NCBI GenBank assembly: GCA_965216725.1
Contig: CBDCGI010000023.1
Location: forward strand, 1-64,000
Direction of reading: 5' to 3'
DNA length: 64,000 nucleotides
Origin: JACZUI01 sp965216725
GTDB lineage: Bacteria > Actinomycetota > Acidimicrobiia > Spongiisociales > ZC4RG35
Positions within the stretch are counted from its first letter, which is position 1; every line of letters starts with the position of its first letter. A model generated the notes under the pieces. That model was given only the letters and a program-made list of their open reading frames with translations. It had not been told where the DNA came from and ran no database searches. Made by a program: the position numbers and the translations under genes. Shown in pieces: positions 8,569 to 16,603 of this stretch.

Positions 8569-9231
8569 GTGCATTCGGAAAAGGTCGCCCCATCGCTTCT
8601 GGCAGCCGACTTCGCCGATCTCGGGGCGGAGGTAGCCCGGATCGAGGAAGCTGCAGACTGGCTTCATCTCGATGTGATGGACGGACACTTCGTCCCCAAC
8701 ATTTCTTTCGGCCTGCCGGTGATCTCCTCACTGCGCCCACTTTCGAACCTCCGATTCGATTGTCACTTGATGACAACGAATCCTGTCGCATACCTTCCCG
8801 ATCTGGCTGCGGCCGGTGCCGACTTGGTCACGATGCATATAGAAGCCCTGCCTGACCCAACCAAGGGTGCCAAGATGGCCCGGGATCAAGGTCTCGACTT
8901 CGGGCTGGTGTGCAATCCCGACACACCTCTGGACGGCATGGTCCCATTCTTCGAGCTGTGCGACGTCGTCCTGGTGATGTCGGTGGAGCCTGGATTTGGC
9001 GGTCAAGCGTTCCGGCCAGAGGTGTTGGGCAAGGTGGAAAAGGCGAGAAACTGGGTTGAGAACAGGGGTCTGGCAACCGATATTCAGATCGACGGTGGGA
9101 TAAACCCAGATACCGCGCGTAGCGCCGCAGATGCGGGGGCAAACGTGTTTGTTGCGGGTACCGCCGTGTTCGGCGCCGAAAACCCGGCTGCCGCAGTGGA
9201 CGAGATCAGAAGGGCCGTAACCAAGAGATGA
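8569..9231 (+). CDS. rpe: Ribulose-phosphate 3-epimerase
   Basis: 220 aa TIM-barrel enzyme interconverting ribulose-5-P and xylulose-5-P in the pentose phosphate pathway; ribulose-5-P is also the substrate of RibB encoded 3 kb downstream. Visible: APSLLAADFADL, the metal and catalytic LHLDVMDGHFVPN, DCHLMT, MSVEPGFGGQAF and the QIDGGIN phosphate loop. The start is GTG 8569. The stop overlaps the next gene by 4 nt (ATGA). Confidence 0.96.
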   Translation: MHSEKVAPSLLAADFADLGAEVARIEEAADWLHLDVMDGHFVPNISFGLPVISSLRPLSNLRFDCHLMTTNPVAYLPDLAAAGADLVTMHIEALPDPTKGAKMARDQGLDFGLVCNPDTPLDGMVPFFELCDVVLVMSVEPGFGGQAFRPEVLGKVEKARNWVENRGLATDIQIDGGINPDTARSAADAGANVFVAGTAVFGAENPAAAVDEIRRAVTKR

Positions 9232-10157
9232 GCGACCGGGTTCTGGTGGCAGACGACGATCCGGACATCCTGTCCGTCGTTCAGGTCAACTTCGAGCTCG
9301 AAGGTTTCGAAGTGGAGACCGCGGTGGATGGAGAGGATGCCCTGCAGAAGGCCACGGCGACTCCGCCCAACGTCATCGTTCTCGACATCATGATGCCCCG
9401 GATGGACGGCTTGACCGCACTCCATCGCCTTCGTGGTCAGGCATCGACCGCCAACATCCCAATCGTCCTGCTCACCGCTCGGGGCCTTCCCGAAGACCGG
9501 GTTCGTGGCCTCGAGCTCGGGGCCGACGATTACATCACGAAGCCGTTCGATATCACCGAGCTAGCGGCGAGGGTCAGGGCGGTCCTCAGGCGCACTCAGG
9601 CGGCCCGCGACCTGTCGCCACTCACCGGCCTACCGGGCAACTTCAAGATCACCGCCGAGATTGAAGATCGCATCGCTTCAAGACGGAAGTTCGCCCTCGT
9701 TCACGGAGATCTGGACAACTTCAAGGCCTACAACGACCACTACGGCTTCATGAGAGGCGACGAAGTGATCCGGTTTTGCGCCAGCTGTTTCCGCGAGGCT
9801 GCGGACAACCTGGGTATCACGGATGCGTTCGTCGGACACATCGGAGGAGACGATTTCGTGGCGGTGATCCCTCCCGACATCGCCGAGTCTTTCAGCAAAG
9901 AGGTGATCGAGCGGTTCGACGACGGGATCCTCGACCTATACGACACTGCTGATGCCTTACGTGGCTATATCGAGGTCATCGACCGCCGCGGTGAGAGATT
10001 TGCCTTCCCTGTGGTCTCCCTATCCCTGGGTGTAGCGTCCACGGACATGCGCGAAATCACAACCCAATGGGAGGCGTCGGCCATCGCGGTGGAGATGAAG
10101 GAGTTCGCCAAGAAGCAGCCGGGCTCCTCGTACCGCATCGACCGTCGAACGGGGTAG
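9228..10157 (+). CDS. Response regulator with a degenerate GGDEF output domain
   Basis: 309 aa. The receiver domain (1-120) has the acidic pair D10/D11, phospho-acceptor D53 in VLDIMMPRMDG and K105 in ITKPF. The output domain (about 130-305) is GGDEF-like: DLDNFKAYNDHYGFMRGDEV, then GGDDF at 206-210. The fourth residue, normally Glu and needed for diguanylate cyclase activity, is Asp, so activity is doubtful; it may bind GTP or act as a protein-interaction domain. No kinase is adjacent. It overlaps rpe by 4 nt and abuts ribD, so it is transcribed with the riboflavin genes. Confidence 0.85.
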   Translation: MSDRVLVADDDPDILSVVQVNFELEGFEVETAVDGEDALQKATATPPNVIVLDIMMPRMDGLTALHRLRGQASTANIPIVLLTARGLPEDRVRGLELGADDYITKPFDITELAARVRAVLRRTQAARDLSPLTGLPGNFKITAEIEDRIASRRKFALVHGDLDNFKAYNDHYGFMRGDEVIRFCASCFREAADNLGITDAFVGHIGGDDFVAVIPPDIAESFSKEVIERFDDGILDLYDTADALRGYIEVIDRRGERFAFPVVSLSLGVASTDMREITTQWEASAIAVEMKEFAKKQPGSSYRIDRRTG

Positions 10158-11195
10158 TTGGCAGCACATCCCTCCTTGCGGCGGGCGATCAACCTCGCGA
10201 GGCATGCCAGGCCCCACCCCAATCCCAGGGTCGGCTGCGTCATAGTCGATCAGCATGGGGACATTGTCGCTGAGGGATTCCACACGGGTCCCGGCCAGGA
10301 TCACGCCGAAATAGTGGCGTTGAATCTCGCTGGCTCCAGAGCTCGAGGCTCGACCATGTATGTGACCCTCGAACCTTGTTCCCATACCGGTCGCACCCCT
10401 CCCTGCGTGGATGCGATCATCGACGCTGGTGTGGCAAAGGTGGTGATTGGGGCCGTAGATCCCGACCATCGCGTCTCGGGAGCCGGGTCGGCCGTTTTGG
10501 AGGAAGCAGGCATCGCTGTCGAGATTGCTGAGGACCAAGAGGCGAGAGACCTTGATCCGGGCTACTTCACACAACGGGAAACCGGCCTGCCCTTGATAAC
10601 CCTCAAATACGCCATGACGCTCGACGGCTCCGTAGCCGCATCAGACGGATCGTCGCAATGGATCAGCGGTCCGGAAGCGAGAGCTGACGCCCACCGCTTG
10701 CGCAGTGAAATGGACGCCGTGATGGTCGGCGCCGGGACCTTCCAGCGTGACGATCCACAACTAGACGTGCGCCACGTCGGGTCGGACCACCAGCCGCAGC
10801 CCGTCATCGTGGCCGGAACGCGGGACCTGCCTGTTGACGCTCGACTGTGGGACCGCGAACCCCTGGTCATCTCCGCGTTCGATCGCCATATTCCTGCTGG
10901 CGAGATGGTCGTGGTCGAAGGGACCGGCGGGATTCCCTCTCCGGAGGAAACAGCGAAGCTCCTCGCCAGACGAGGTCTATACGACATCCTGCTCGAGGGG
11001 GGCCCCAGACTGGCGACGGCTTATTGGCAGGCCGGGTTGATCGCTCGCGGGGTCGTCTACGTCGCCGGGAAGATCGGGGGCGGACGCGGCGTTTCGCCCC
11101 TCGCAGAAGAGTTTGAGACAATTGGTGCGGCGAAGGACGTGGCCATCACTGAAATCGTCCGTCTGGGAAACGATCTGAGAATCGAGTTCAAGTAG
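10158..11195 (+). CDS. ribD: Bifunctional riboflavin deaminase/reductase
   Basis: 345 aa from TTG 10158, directly after the previous stop. The deaminase domain (about 1-145) carries the zinc site HAE and the PCSHTGRTPPC motif with both Cys ligands. The reductase domain (about 150-345) has TLKYAMTLDGSVAA, the NADPH-binding region and LLEGGPRLATAY. It converts the GTP cyclohydrolase II product to the ribitylamino-uracil phosphate. It is the first of four contiguous riboflavin genes; no FMN riboswitch is possible upstream because there is no gap. Confidence 0.95.
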   Translation: MAAHPSLRRAINLARHARPHPNPRVGCVIVDQHGDIVAEGFHTGPGQDHAEIVALNLAGSRARGSTMYVTLEPCSHTGRTPPCVDAIIDAGVAKVVIGAVDPDHRVSGAGSAVLEEAGIAVEIAEDQEARDLDPGYFTQRETGLPLITLKYAMTLDGSVAASDGSSQWISGPEARADAHRLRSEMDAVMVGAGTFQRDDPQLDVRHVGSDHQPQPVIVAGTRDLPVDARLWDREPLVISAFDRHIPAGEMVVVEGTGGIPSPEETAKLLARRGLYDILLEGGPRLATAYWQAGLIARGVVYVAGKIGGGRGVSPLAEEFETIGAAKDVAITEIVRLGNDLRIEFK

Positions 11196-11783
11196 ATGTT
11201 TACCGGAATCGTCGAGCATATGGGCCAGGTCACCCGAATAGCACCGCAATCAGGGCTGACCCGCTTGGTCGTGAACCTAGGGCCCCTCGATGGGATTGCA
11301 GTTGGAGACTCGGTTTCCGTGAACGGCGTGTGCCTCACCGCTGTAGACGTCGCCCCCGAGTCGATGGCGGTGGAAGTAGTCGAAGAGTCCCTCTCTCGAT
11401 CGACTCTGGGTGACCTGGTTGTGGGCGAGAGTGTCAACCTGGAGCGGGCGATGCCGGCGACCTCGCGGTTCGGCGGGCACATCGTTCAGGGGCACGTGGA
11501 CGGAGTTGGCGTGGTCCAAGCCGTTGACGACGAGGAGGGCAGCCGCCGGATGGCTATCGACGTCCCAGAAGAGCTGCGGCGTTATGTCGCGGAGAAGGGG
11601 TCGATCTCTATCGATGGCGTAAGCCTCACGATCGCCGCAGTCAGCGAGACCGGATGCGAGGTCGCGCTGATCCCCCACACCCTGGAGGCGACCACGCTTG
11701 GGTTGCGTAAGTCAGGCGACCGAGTCAACCTTGAGGTCGACGTCATAGCCAAATACGTCGAGCGAATACTGGAGTTCCGCTGA
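11196..11783 (+). CDS. ribE: Riboflavin synthase alpha chain
   Basis: 195 aa. It dismutates two 6,7-dimethyl-8-ribityllumazine molecules into riboflavin. It has the two tandem lumazine-binding barrels of the family: the first starts MFTGIVEHMGQV with VNGVCLT, and the second starts near FGGHIVQGHVDG with SIDGVSLTI. It begins right after the ribD stop and ends one base into ribBA. The C-terminal helix used for trimerisation is present. Confidence 0.96.
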   Translation: MFTGIVEHMGQVTRIAPQSGLTRLVVNLGPLDGIAVGDSVSVNGVCLTAVDVAPESMAVEVVEESLSRSTLGDLVVGESVNLERAMPATSRFGGHIVQGHVDGVGVVQAVDDEEGSRRMAIDVPEELRRYVAEKGSISIDGVSLTIAAVSETGCEVALIPHTLEATTLGLRKSGDRVNLEVDVIAKYVERILEFR

Positions 11784-12994
11784 TGTTTGCGCCCATTCAC
11801 GAGATCATCGACGCCGTCGGGCGCGGGGAAATCGTGATCATGGTCGACGACCAGGATCGAGAGAACGAGGGCGACTTGTTTGTCTCCGCCGAGAAGGTGA
11901 CGCCAGAACAGATCGGTTTCATGCTCCGGCACACCAGCGGAATCATCTGCCTGCCCGTGATCGGTGAGAGGCTCGACGAGCTCGACCTACCGATGATGGT
12001 GAGCAAGAACACCGACGTTCGACGTACCGCTTTCACCGTTTCGATCGATGCCAAGGAGGGGACCACCACCGGGATATCAGCATCCGATCGCTGGAAGACG
12101 ATCAAGGCGGTCGTGGACCCTGATACCAAGCCGAATGACCTGGCCAGACCGGGTCATATGTACCCGTTGCGATACCAGGAGGGCGGGGTCCTCAAGCGAG
12201 CGGGTCATACCGAGGCTGCGGTGGACATCATGGCTCTGGCCGATCTCTATCCCGCGGCGGTCTTGGCCGAGGTCATGAACGACGACGGCACGGTGGCTCG
12301 ACTGCCCGAGTTGGAGCAGTTCGCCGCCCAACACAACCTCCTGATTGGCACCATCGCCGACCTCATCGCGTATAGGCGACGCCAGGAGAAGCTGGTCGAG
12401 AGGGTGGTCGAGGCCAGAATCCCCACCGACCACGGAACCTTCAACGCAGTCGGTTACAAATCGCTGGTGGACGACAGACAACACATCGCTCTCGTCATGG
12501 GTGAAGTCGGAGACGGCGAGAACATTCTGACCCGTGTCCACTCGGAGTGCCTGACGGGTGATGTTTTCGGCAGCATGCGCTGTGACTGTGGCCAGCAACT
12601 CGACGCCGCTCTTGCCATGGTTGCTGCCGAAGGTCGAGGGGTGGTGCTCTACTTCCGCGGCCACGAAGGGCGGGGCATAGGCCTCCTCCACAAGCTCGCC
12701 GCCTACCGGCTGCAAGATGAAGGGCTCGACACCGTCGACGCCAATCTCAACCTGGGCCTCCCAATCGACGCTCGTGACTACGGAATCGGATCACAGATTC
12801 TCTACGACCTCGGCGTCCGCTCGATGCGTCTTATGACGAACAACCCAACGAAACGAGCTGCCATCGCCGGCTTCGGGCTTTCGATCGTGGAGCGTGTTCC
12901 GCTGAACGTCGCCGCCAACCCCGAAAACGCCGGATACTTGGCAGCAAAGGCTCGCCGTCTTGGTCACGACCTCGACCTCGAGGCGGGAGCGTGA
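11783..12994 (+). CDS. ribBA: Bifunctional DHBP synthase / GTP cyclohydrolase II
   Basis: 403 aa. The N-terminal RibB domain (about 1-200) makes 3,4-dihydroxy-2-butanone 4-phosphate from ribulose-5-P, with DDQDRENEGDLF for the metal site and HTEAAVDIM. The C-terminal RibA domain (about 205-403) opens GTP, with the zinc cysteines in CLTGDVFGSMRCDCGQQL and the catalytic region YFRGHEGRGIGL. Both active sites look intact, so both branches of lumazine synthesis start here. It is coupled by overlaps to ribE (1 nt) and ribH (4 nt). Confidence 0.97.
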   Translation: MFAPIHEIIDAVGRGEIVIMVDDQDRENEGDLFVSAEKVTPEQIGFMLRHTSGIICLPVIGERLDELDLPMMVSKNTDVRRTAFTVSIDAKEGTTTGISASDRWKTIKAVVDPDTKPNDLARPGHMYPLRYQEGGVLKRAGHTEAAVDIMALADLYPAAVLAEVMNDDGTVARLPELEQFAAQHNLLIGTIADLIAYRRRQEKLVERVVEARIPTDHGTFNAVGYKSLVDDRQHIALVMGEVGDGENILTRVHSECLTGDVFGSMRCDCGQQLDAALAMVAAEGRGVVLYFRGHEGRGIGLLHKLAAYRLQDEGLDTVDANLNLGLPIDARDYGIGSQILYDLGVRSMRLMTNNPTKRAAIAGFGLSIVERVPLNVAANPENAGYLAAKARRLGHDLDLEAGA

Positions 12995-13452
12995 TCCGAG
13001 AGTTATCCGGCTCCACCGACGGCTCTGGGCTGAAGGTGGGTGTTGTGGTAACCGAGTGGAATCGCACTGTCACAGACAAGCTGTTGGCGGGTGCGCTCGA
13101 CAAACTTGACTCTCTCGGAGTCGAGGATGTCACAGTACTCCGGGTTCCGGGGGCCTTGGAACTGCCGATTGCAGCTCAGGCGCTCGCCAGAGGCGAGGTG
13201 GATGCGGTAGTGGCCATCGGCACAGTGGTGAAGGGCGACACCGATCATTACGACATCGTCGTCAGGCAATCCACCTCCGGGATCTCTCACGTGGCGTTGG
13301 AGGCGGGGATCCCAGTAGCGAACGCCATCCTCGCTGTCCACGATATCGCCGACGCCTTGGAGCGTGCCGGCGAGGGTGATGCCAACAAGGGTGCTGAGGC
13401 GGCGGCGGCGGCCGTGGTGACGGCGAACGCTCTCCGCCAGCTCCGTCCCTGA
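12991..13452 (+). CDS. ribH: 6,7-dimethyl-8-ribityllumazine synthase
   Basis: 153 aa from GTG 12991. It condenses the RibD-branch pyrimidine with dihydroxybutanone phosphate. Marks: VVVTEWNRTVTDKLLAGAL at the N-terminus, VPGALELPIAAQALA, AIGTVVKGDTDHYDIV with the catalytic His, and IPVANAILAV. It is the last gene of the riboflavin cluster; the next gene, infC, has its own promoter. Confidence 0.96.
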   Translation: MIRELSGSTDGSGLKVGVVVTEWNRTVTDKLLAGALDKLDSLGVEDVTVLRVPGALELPIAAQALARGEVDAVVAIGTVVKGDTDHYDIVVRQSTSGISHVALEAGIPVANAILAVHDIADALERAGEGDANKGAEAAAAAVVTANALRQLRP

Positions 13453-13470
13453 CCCTTTCAGCCCGCCCTT

Positions 13471-13488
13471 CATTCCCGTTCGGGAATG
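13471..13488 (+). terminator. Perfect inverted repeat after ribH
   Basis: CATTCCCG and CGGGAATG form an 8-bp palindrome separated by TT, 18 nt after the ribH stop and directly before the putative infC -35 box. There is no T-run after it, so it may be a weak terminator of the riboflavin operon or a protein-binding operator for the infC promoter. The sequence alone does not decide. Confidence 0.35.
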
Positions 13489-13516
13489 TTGATAGCGGGG
13501 AGTGCCCTGGTAGCCT
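13489..13516 (+). promoter_or_regulatory. Candidate promoter of infC-rpmI-rplT
   Basis: TTGATA (13489-13494), a 16-nt spacer and TAGCCT (13511-13516). This would start a leader of about 150 nt before the infC start codon, long enough for the attenuator described next. Confidence 0.45.
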
Positions 13517-13540
13517 CCATCGCAAGTGAATAACAAGAGA

Positions 13541-13645
13541 GGAAGCCGCTGCTTCCCCACCAGCCCGCAATCGTCGACGAGACAACAGCGAGGCATGGTC
13601 CCCCAGATCTCTGGCACGCAGCAGGCTTTCGCTTGCTGCTTTTTT
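13541..13645 (+). promoter_or_regulatory. infC leader with terminator-like attenuator hairpin
   Basis: The leader holds a GGAAGC/GCTTCC hairpin (13541-13556) and then an intrinsic-terminator structure. A 9-bp stem (13618-13626 with 13631-13639, loop TTTC) is followed by six T (13640-13645), ending 25 nt before the infC start. A terminator placed between promoter and first gene is the hallmark of attenuation. IF3-L35-L20 operons are regulated through their leaders in several bacteria, often by L20. The antiterminator arrangement here is not resolved by eye. Confidence 0.6.
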
Positions 13646-13670
13646 GTTGCGAACTACAGGAGGTAACAGC

Positions 13671-14222
13671 ATCAACGAGCTCCGCGTGAACGGTGCAATC
13701 CGGGCAAAGGAAGTCAGGGTCGTCGCACCGGATGGCTCTCAGATAGGTGTCAAGAAGCTCAACGAGGCCATGTGGCTGGCAGAACAGCTCGATCTGGACC
13801 TCGTGGAAGTGGCTCCCAACGCCAAACCCCCAGTCTGCCGCCTCATGGACTACGGAAAGTACAAGTACGAGCAGTCGGTGAAGCAGCGTGAAGCCCGGAA
13901 GAACCAGACACGCACCACGATCAAAGAGCTTCGAATGAAGGTCCGGATCGGCGATCACGACTTCGACATCACTGCACGAAAAGCAGAGGAGTTTCTGCAA
14001 GACGGCGACAAGGTGAAAGTCACTATTCGCTTCAGGGGCCGGGAACAGGAGCGCCCCGGCTTCGGCAAGGACCTGATGGACCGTCTCGCTGAAGCCGTTG
14101 ACCCAGTCGGGACAGTGGAACAACCACCAAAGATCGAAGGCCGGAGCATGACGATGGTGTTGGCACCCTCGAGGACGCAACGACCGACCACACAAAACGA
14201 AGAAGAGCCGAAAGAGAGCTAG
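13671..14222 (+). CDS. infC: Translation initiation factor IF-3, ATC start codon
   Basis: 183 aa. IF3 keeps the 30S subunit free and proofreads start-codon choice. The N-domain begins INELRVNGAIRAKEVRVV, the linker is Lys/Arg-rich around KQREARKNQTRTTIKELR, and the C-domain holds RFRGREQERPGFGKDL. The start is ATC 13671, seven bases after a perfect AGGAGGT. The only in-frame conventional codon, TTG 13644, would translate the Shine-Dalgarno itself (Thr-Gly-Gly) and part of the terminator T-run. A non-standard start is the known basis of IF3 autoregulation in E. coli (AUU). rpmI follows after 8 nt. Confidence 0.93.
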   Translation: MNELRVNGAIRAKEVRVVAPDGSQIGVKKLNEAMWLAEQLDLDLVEVAPNAKPPVCRLMDYGKYKYEQSVKQREARKNQTRTTIKELRMKVRIGDHDFDITARKAEEFLQDGDKVKVTIRFRGREQERPGFGKDLMDRLAEAVDPVGTVEQPPKIEGRSMTMVLAPSRTQRPTTQNEEEPKES

Positions 14223-14230
14223 GAGACGTC

Positions 14231-14425
14231 ATGCCGAAGATGAAGACTCACAGCGGCGCCAAGAAGAGAATCAAAGTCACCGGATCGGGCAAATACATGA
14301 GACGCCAATCCGGCAGGGGTCATCTGAGACTCGCCAAAGGCAAGAGCACCTATCGCCGTCGCACAGGCGACGTCGAATTGGCACCCGGTGATACGCGGAC
14401 CATCAAGAAGCAGCTAGGTCGCTGA
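14231..14425 (+). CDS. rpmI: 50S ribosomal protein L35
   Basis: 64 aa, basic. Family pattern PKMKTHSGAKKRIKVTGSGK, then RRQSGRGHLRLAK, and a C-terminus rich in Arg and Lys. It lies between infC and rplT in the conserved order and is probably on one transcript with them. Confidence 0.97.
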   Translation: MPKMKTHSGAKKRIKVTGSGKYMRRQSGRGHLRLAKGKSTYRRRTGDVELAPGDTRTIKKQLGR

Positions 14426-14441
14426 GCACAGGAGGTTTGAA

Positions 14442-14792
14442 ATGGCACGTGTGAAACGGGCGGTCCACGCCAAGAAATCACACAAGAAGGTCATCGATCG
14501 CGCCAGCGGATACAAAGGTGCCCGAAGCCGGCGCTTCAAGACCGCCAACGAGCAGGTCATGCATGCGATGCAGGACGCTTATCGGGATCGCCGAGCCAAG
14601 AAAGGCGACTTCCGACGACTCTGGATCGCTCGGATCAACGCGGCAGCGAGGCAGAACGGGACAACGTACTCACAGTTCATTGCCGGGCTCAAGGCCAACG
14701 AGATCGAAGTCAATCGGAAGATGCTCGCCGAAATGGCGGTGAACGACCCAGACGCGTTCTCGCACTTGGTCGAGGTCTCAAAGAAGGGCTGA
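14442..14792 (+). CDS. rplT: 50S ribosomal protein L20
   Basis: 116 aa, basic. It begins ARVKRAVHAKKSHKKVI and has the RDRRAKKGDFRRLWIARINAA core typical of L20, which binds 23S rRNA early in assembly and often represses its own operon. A clean AGGAGG lies before the ATG. Its stop is directly followed by the methyltransferase frame. Confidence 0.97.
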   Translation: MARVKRAVHAKKSHKKVIDRASGYKGARSRRFKTANEQVMHAMQDAYRDRRAKKGDFRRLWIARINAAARQNGTTYSQFIAGLKANEIEVNRKMLAEMAVNDPDAFSHLVEVSKKG

Positions 14793-14797
14793 TTCCG

Positions 14798-15529
14798 ATC
14801 GGGACAACGGCGGACCCGGTCAGAGGGCACCGGAGTAAACGTGTCGTTGAAGCCGCCAAGCTGCACCGCGCCCGAGAGCGTCGCACGCGAGGCTTGACCC
14901 TCGTTGAGGGTCCCGAGCTGCTGCGGGATGTCGTCGCTTCCGGGGCCAAAGTCGTCGAGATCTTCGACACCAGCCCAAGTGGCCCAGACGTCACTGCCGT
15001 TGACGAACGAGCACTAACACGTTTGGCAGGCACCAAGAACCCTCGAGGTCCGGTCGCAGTCGTCGAAATTCCCATCGAGTGGCTGGACAGAACCAAAAAC
15101 CTTCTGGTGTCCGTCGGCGTCTCAGACCCGGGCAATGTCGGAACGATGGTCAGAACGGCGGCGGCGTTCGGATGGGGGTTCGCCTACCTCGAAGATACCG
15201 CTGACCCATGGGCACCCAAGACGATCCGCGCCGGTGGAGGTGGCCAGTTCCAAACTTCCATCGCCCGGATCGGCTCAATCGCCGAACTGGCAGAGTGGAC
15301 ATCGGTGGCGACAACAGTTCAGGGGGGCTCCTCACCCGATGATGTCGAAGGCGGTCCGATTGCGCTCCTGATCGGTGCGGAGTCCGGGGGCCTCCCAGAC
15401 AATGTGTTGGAGCATGCGGATTATGCAGTGACCATCGAGACACCGGGGGCGACCGAGAGTCTCAATGCGGCAGTCGCCGCCGGAATCTTGATCCACGCCT
15501 TCTCGGGCAAACCGGCCGCCGGGGTCTAA
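14798..15529 (+). CDS. SpoU/TrmH-family RNA 2'-O-methyltransferase, start codon unclear
   Basis: About 243 aa if ATC 14798 is the start. The SAM-binding SPOUT domain is clear: SDPGNVGTMVRTAAAFG (motif 1), LLIGAESGGLPD (motif 2) and IETPGATESLNAAVAAGI (motif 3). An N-terminal substrate-binding domain is visible upstream of the first conventional codon (TTG 14894), reading HRSKRVVEAAKLHRARERR and then LTLVEG, as in homologues. No ATG, GTG or TTG lies in this upstream part. ATC 14798 has AAGAAGGG at the right distance (9 nt); ATT 14792 is an alternative. It sits between rplT and pheS, as in other actinobacteria, and probably methylates rRNA. Confidence 0.83.
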   Translation: MGTTADPVRGHRSKRVVEAAKLHRARERRTRGLTLVEGPELLRDVVASGAKVVEIFDTSPSGPDVTAVDERALTRLAGTKNPRGPVAVVEIPIEWLDRTKNLLVSVGVSDPGNVGTMVRTAAAFGWGFAYLEDTADPWAPKTIRAGGGGQFQTSIARIGSIAELAEWTSVATTVQGGSSPDDVEGGPIALLIGAESGGLPDNVLEHADYAVTIETPGATESLNAAVAAGILIHAFSGKPAAGV

Positions 15530-15540
15530 CCTCCCGCCGG

Positions 15541-16584
15541 ATGACCACAGCCAAACTCAACGAGATTCTGGGGGAGGCCCCCGCAGCTGTCGACTCTGCA
15601 GAGAGCCTTGCCGCGTTGGAGAAGATTGAAAGCGAGCTACTGGGTCCGAATTCGGAAATGATCCGCATCCGGTCTTCTATCGGCAACTTGGACCCGGAAG
15701 AGCGACCCGCCGTTGGCGCCGAGGTCAACCGGGTGTCCACTCTGATCCAGGAGATGATCGCCACTCGCCGATCGGCATTGTCGGTGATCGAAGAGACGGA
15801 GCGTCTTGAACAGGAGCGGCTGGACCTCACCCTGGAGAGGATCTCCCTCCAAGCCGGATCGTTGCATCTCATCCAGCAAACCATCGACGAGATCGTCGAC
15901 ATATTCGTGGCTCTCGGCTATCAGATGGCTGAAGGGCCCGAAGCAGAGCTGGCTTATTACAACTTCGATGCACTCAACACCCCGCCCACGCATCCGGCGC
16001 GTCTCGAATCGGACACGATGTATCTCGACTGGGGTGACCCCGCTGATGAAGTGCTCATGCGCGCTCATACCTCTCCAATGCAGGTGCGATGGATGGAGAC
16101 TCACGATCCGCCGGTCTACATCGTGGTTCCGGGGCGGGCCTACCGATTGGACACGATCGACGCCACCCATCTCCCCGCGTTTCATCAAATAGAAGGTCTG
16201 GCGGTTGACCACGGGATCACATTCTCCGACCTGAAAGGGACCTTGCTTCATTTTGCCCGTGAGTTCTTCGGGGCCCAGACCGAGGTTCGGCTCCGTCCAA
16301 GCTTCTTCCCGTTCACCGAGCCCAGCGCCGAGCTCGACGTTTCATGCTTCAACTGCGACGGCGGTGAGGCCGACTGCCGGGTGTGCAAAGGCGCCGGCTG
16401 GCTGGAGATGGGTGGATGCGGCATGGTCGACCCGAATGTGTTCGAGGCGGTCGGATACGACCCGGACGCCGTCACGGGGTTTGCCTTTGGCATGGGCGGT
16501 GAAAGGCCGGCAATGGTCCGCCACGGCATCGACGACATCCGCCACCTCGTTGACAACGACATCCGCTTCTTGAGGCAATTCTGA
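15541..16584 (+). CDS. pheS: Phenylalanyl-tRNA synthetase alpha subunit
   Basis: 347 aa catalytic subunit, class II. The N-terminal coiled coil (about 1-95) binds tRNA. The catalytic core holds YNFDALNTPPTHPAR (motif 1 region), AHTSPMQVRWME (motif 2), GRAYR, and RLRPSFFPFTEPSAE, with motif 3 near GFAFGMGGERPAM. It pairs with pheT 20 nt downstream. A Cys cluster, CFNCDGGEADCRVCKGAGW, lies in the usual insertion. Confidence 0.97.
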   Translation: MTTAKLNEILGEAPAAVDSAESLAALEKIESELLGPNSEMIRIRSSIGNLDPEERPAVGAEVNRVSTLIQEMIATRRSALSVIEETERLEQERLDLTLERISLQAGSLHLIQQTIDEIVDIFVALGYQMAEGPEAELAYYNFDALNTPPTHPARLESDTMYLDWGDPADEVLMRAHTSPMQVRWMETHDPPVYIVVPGRAYRLDTIDATHLPAFHQIEGLAVDHGITFSDLKGTLLHFAREFFGAQTEVRLRPSFFPFTEPSAELDVSCFNCDGGEADCRVCKGAGWLEMGGCGMVDPNVFEAVGYDPDAVTGFAFGMGGERPAMVRHGIDDIRHLVDNDIRFLRQF

Positions 16585-16603
16585 TGAGAGACTGGCTCCA
16601 GCC

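Noticed and set aside
10100..10170. FMN riboswitch before the riboflavin genes
   Set aside because: ribD begins directly after the previous stop codon and no RFN-type sequence is present.
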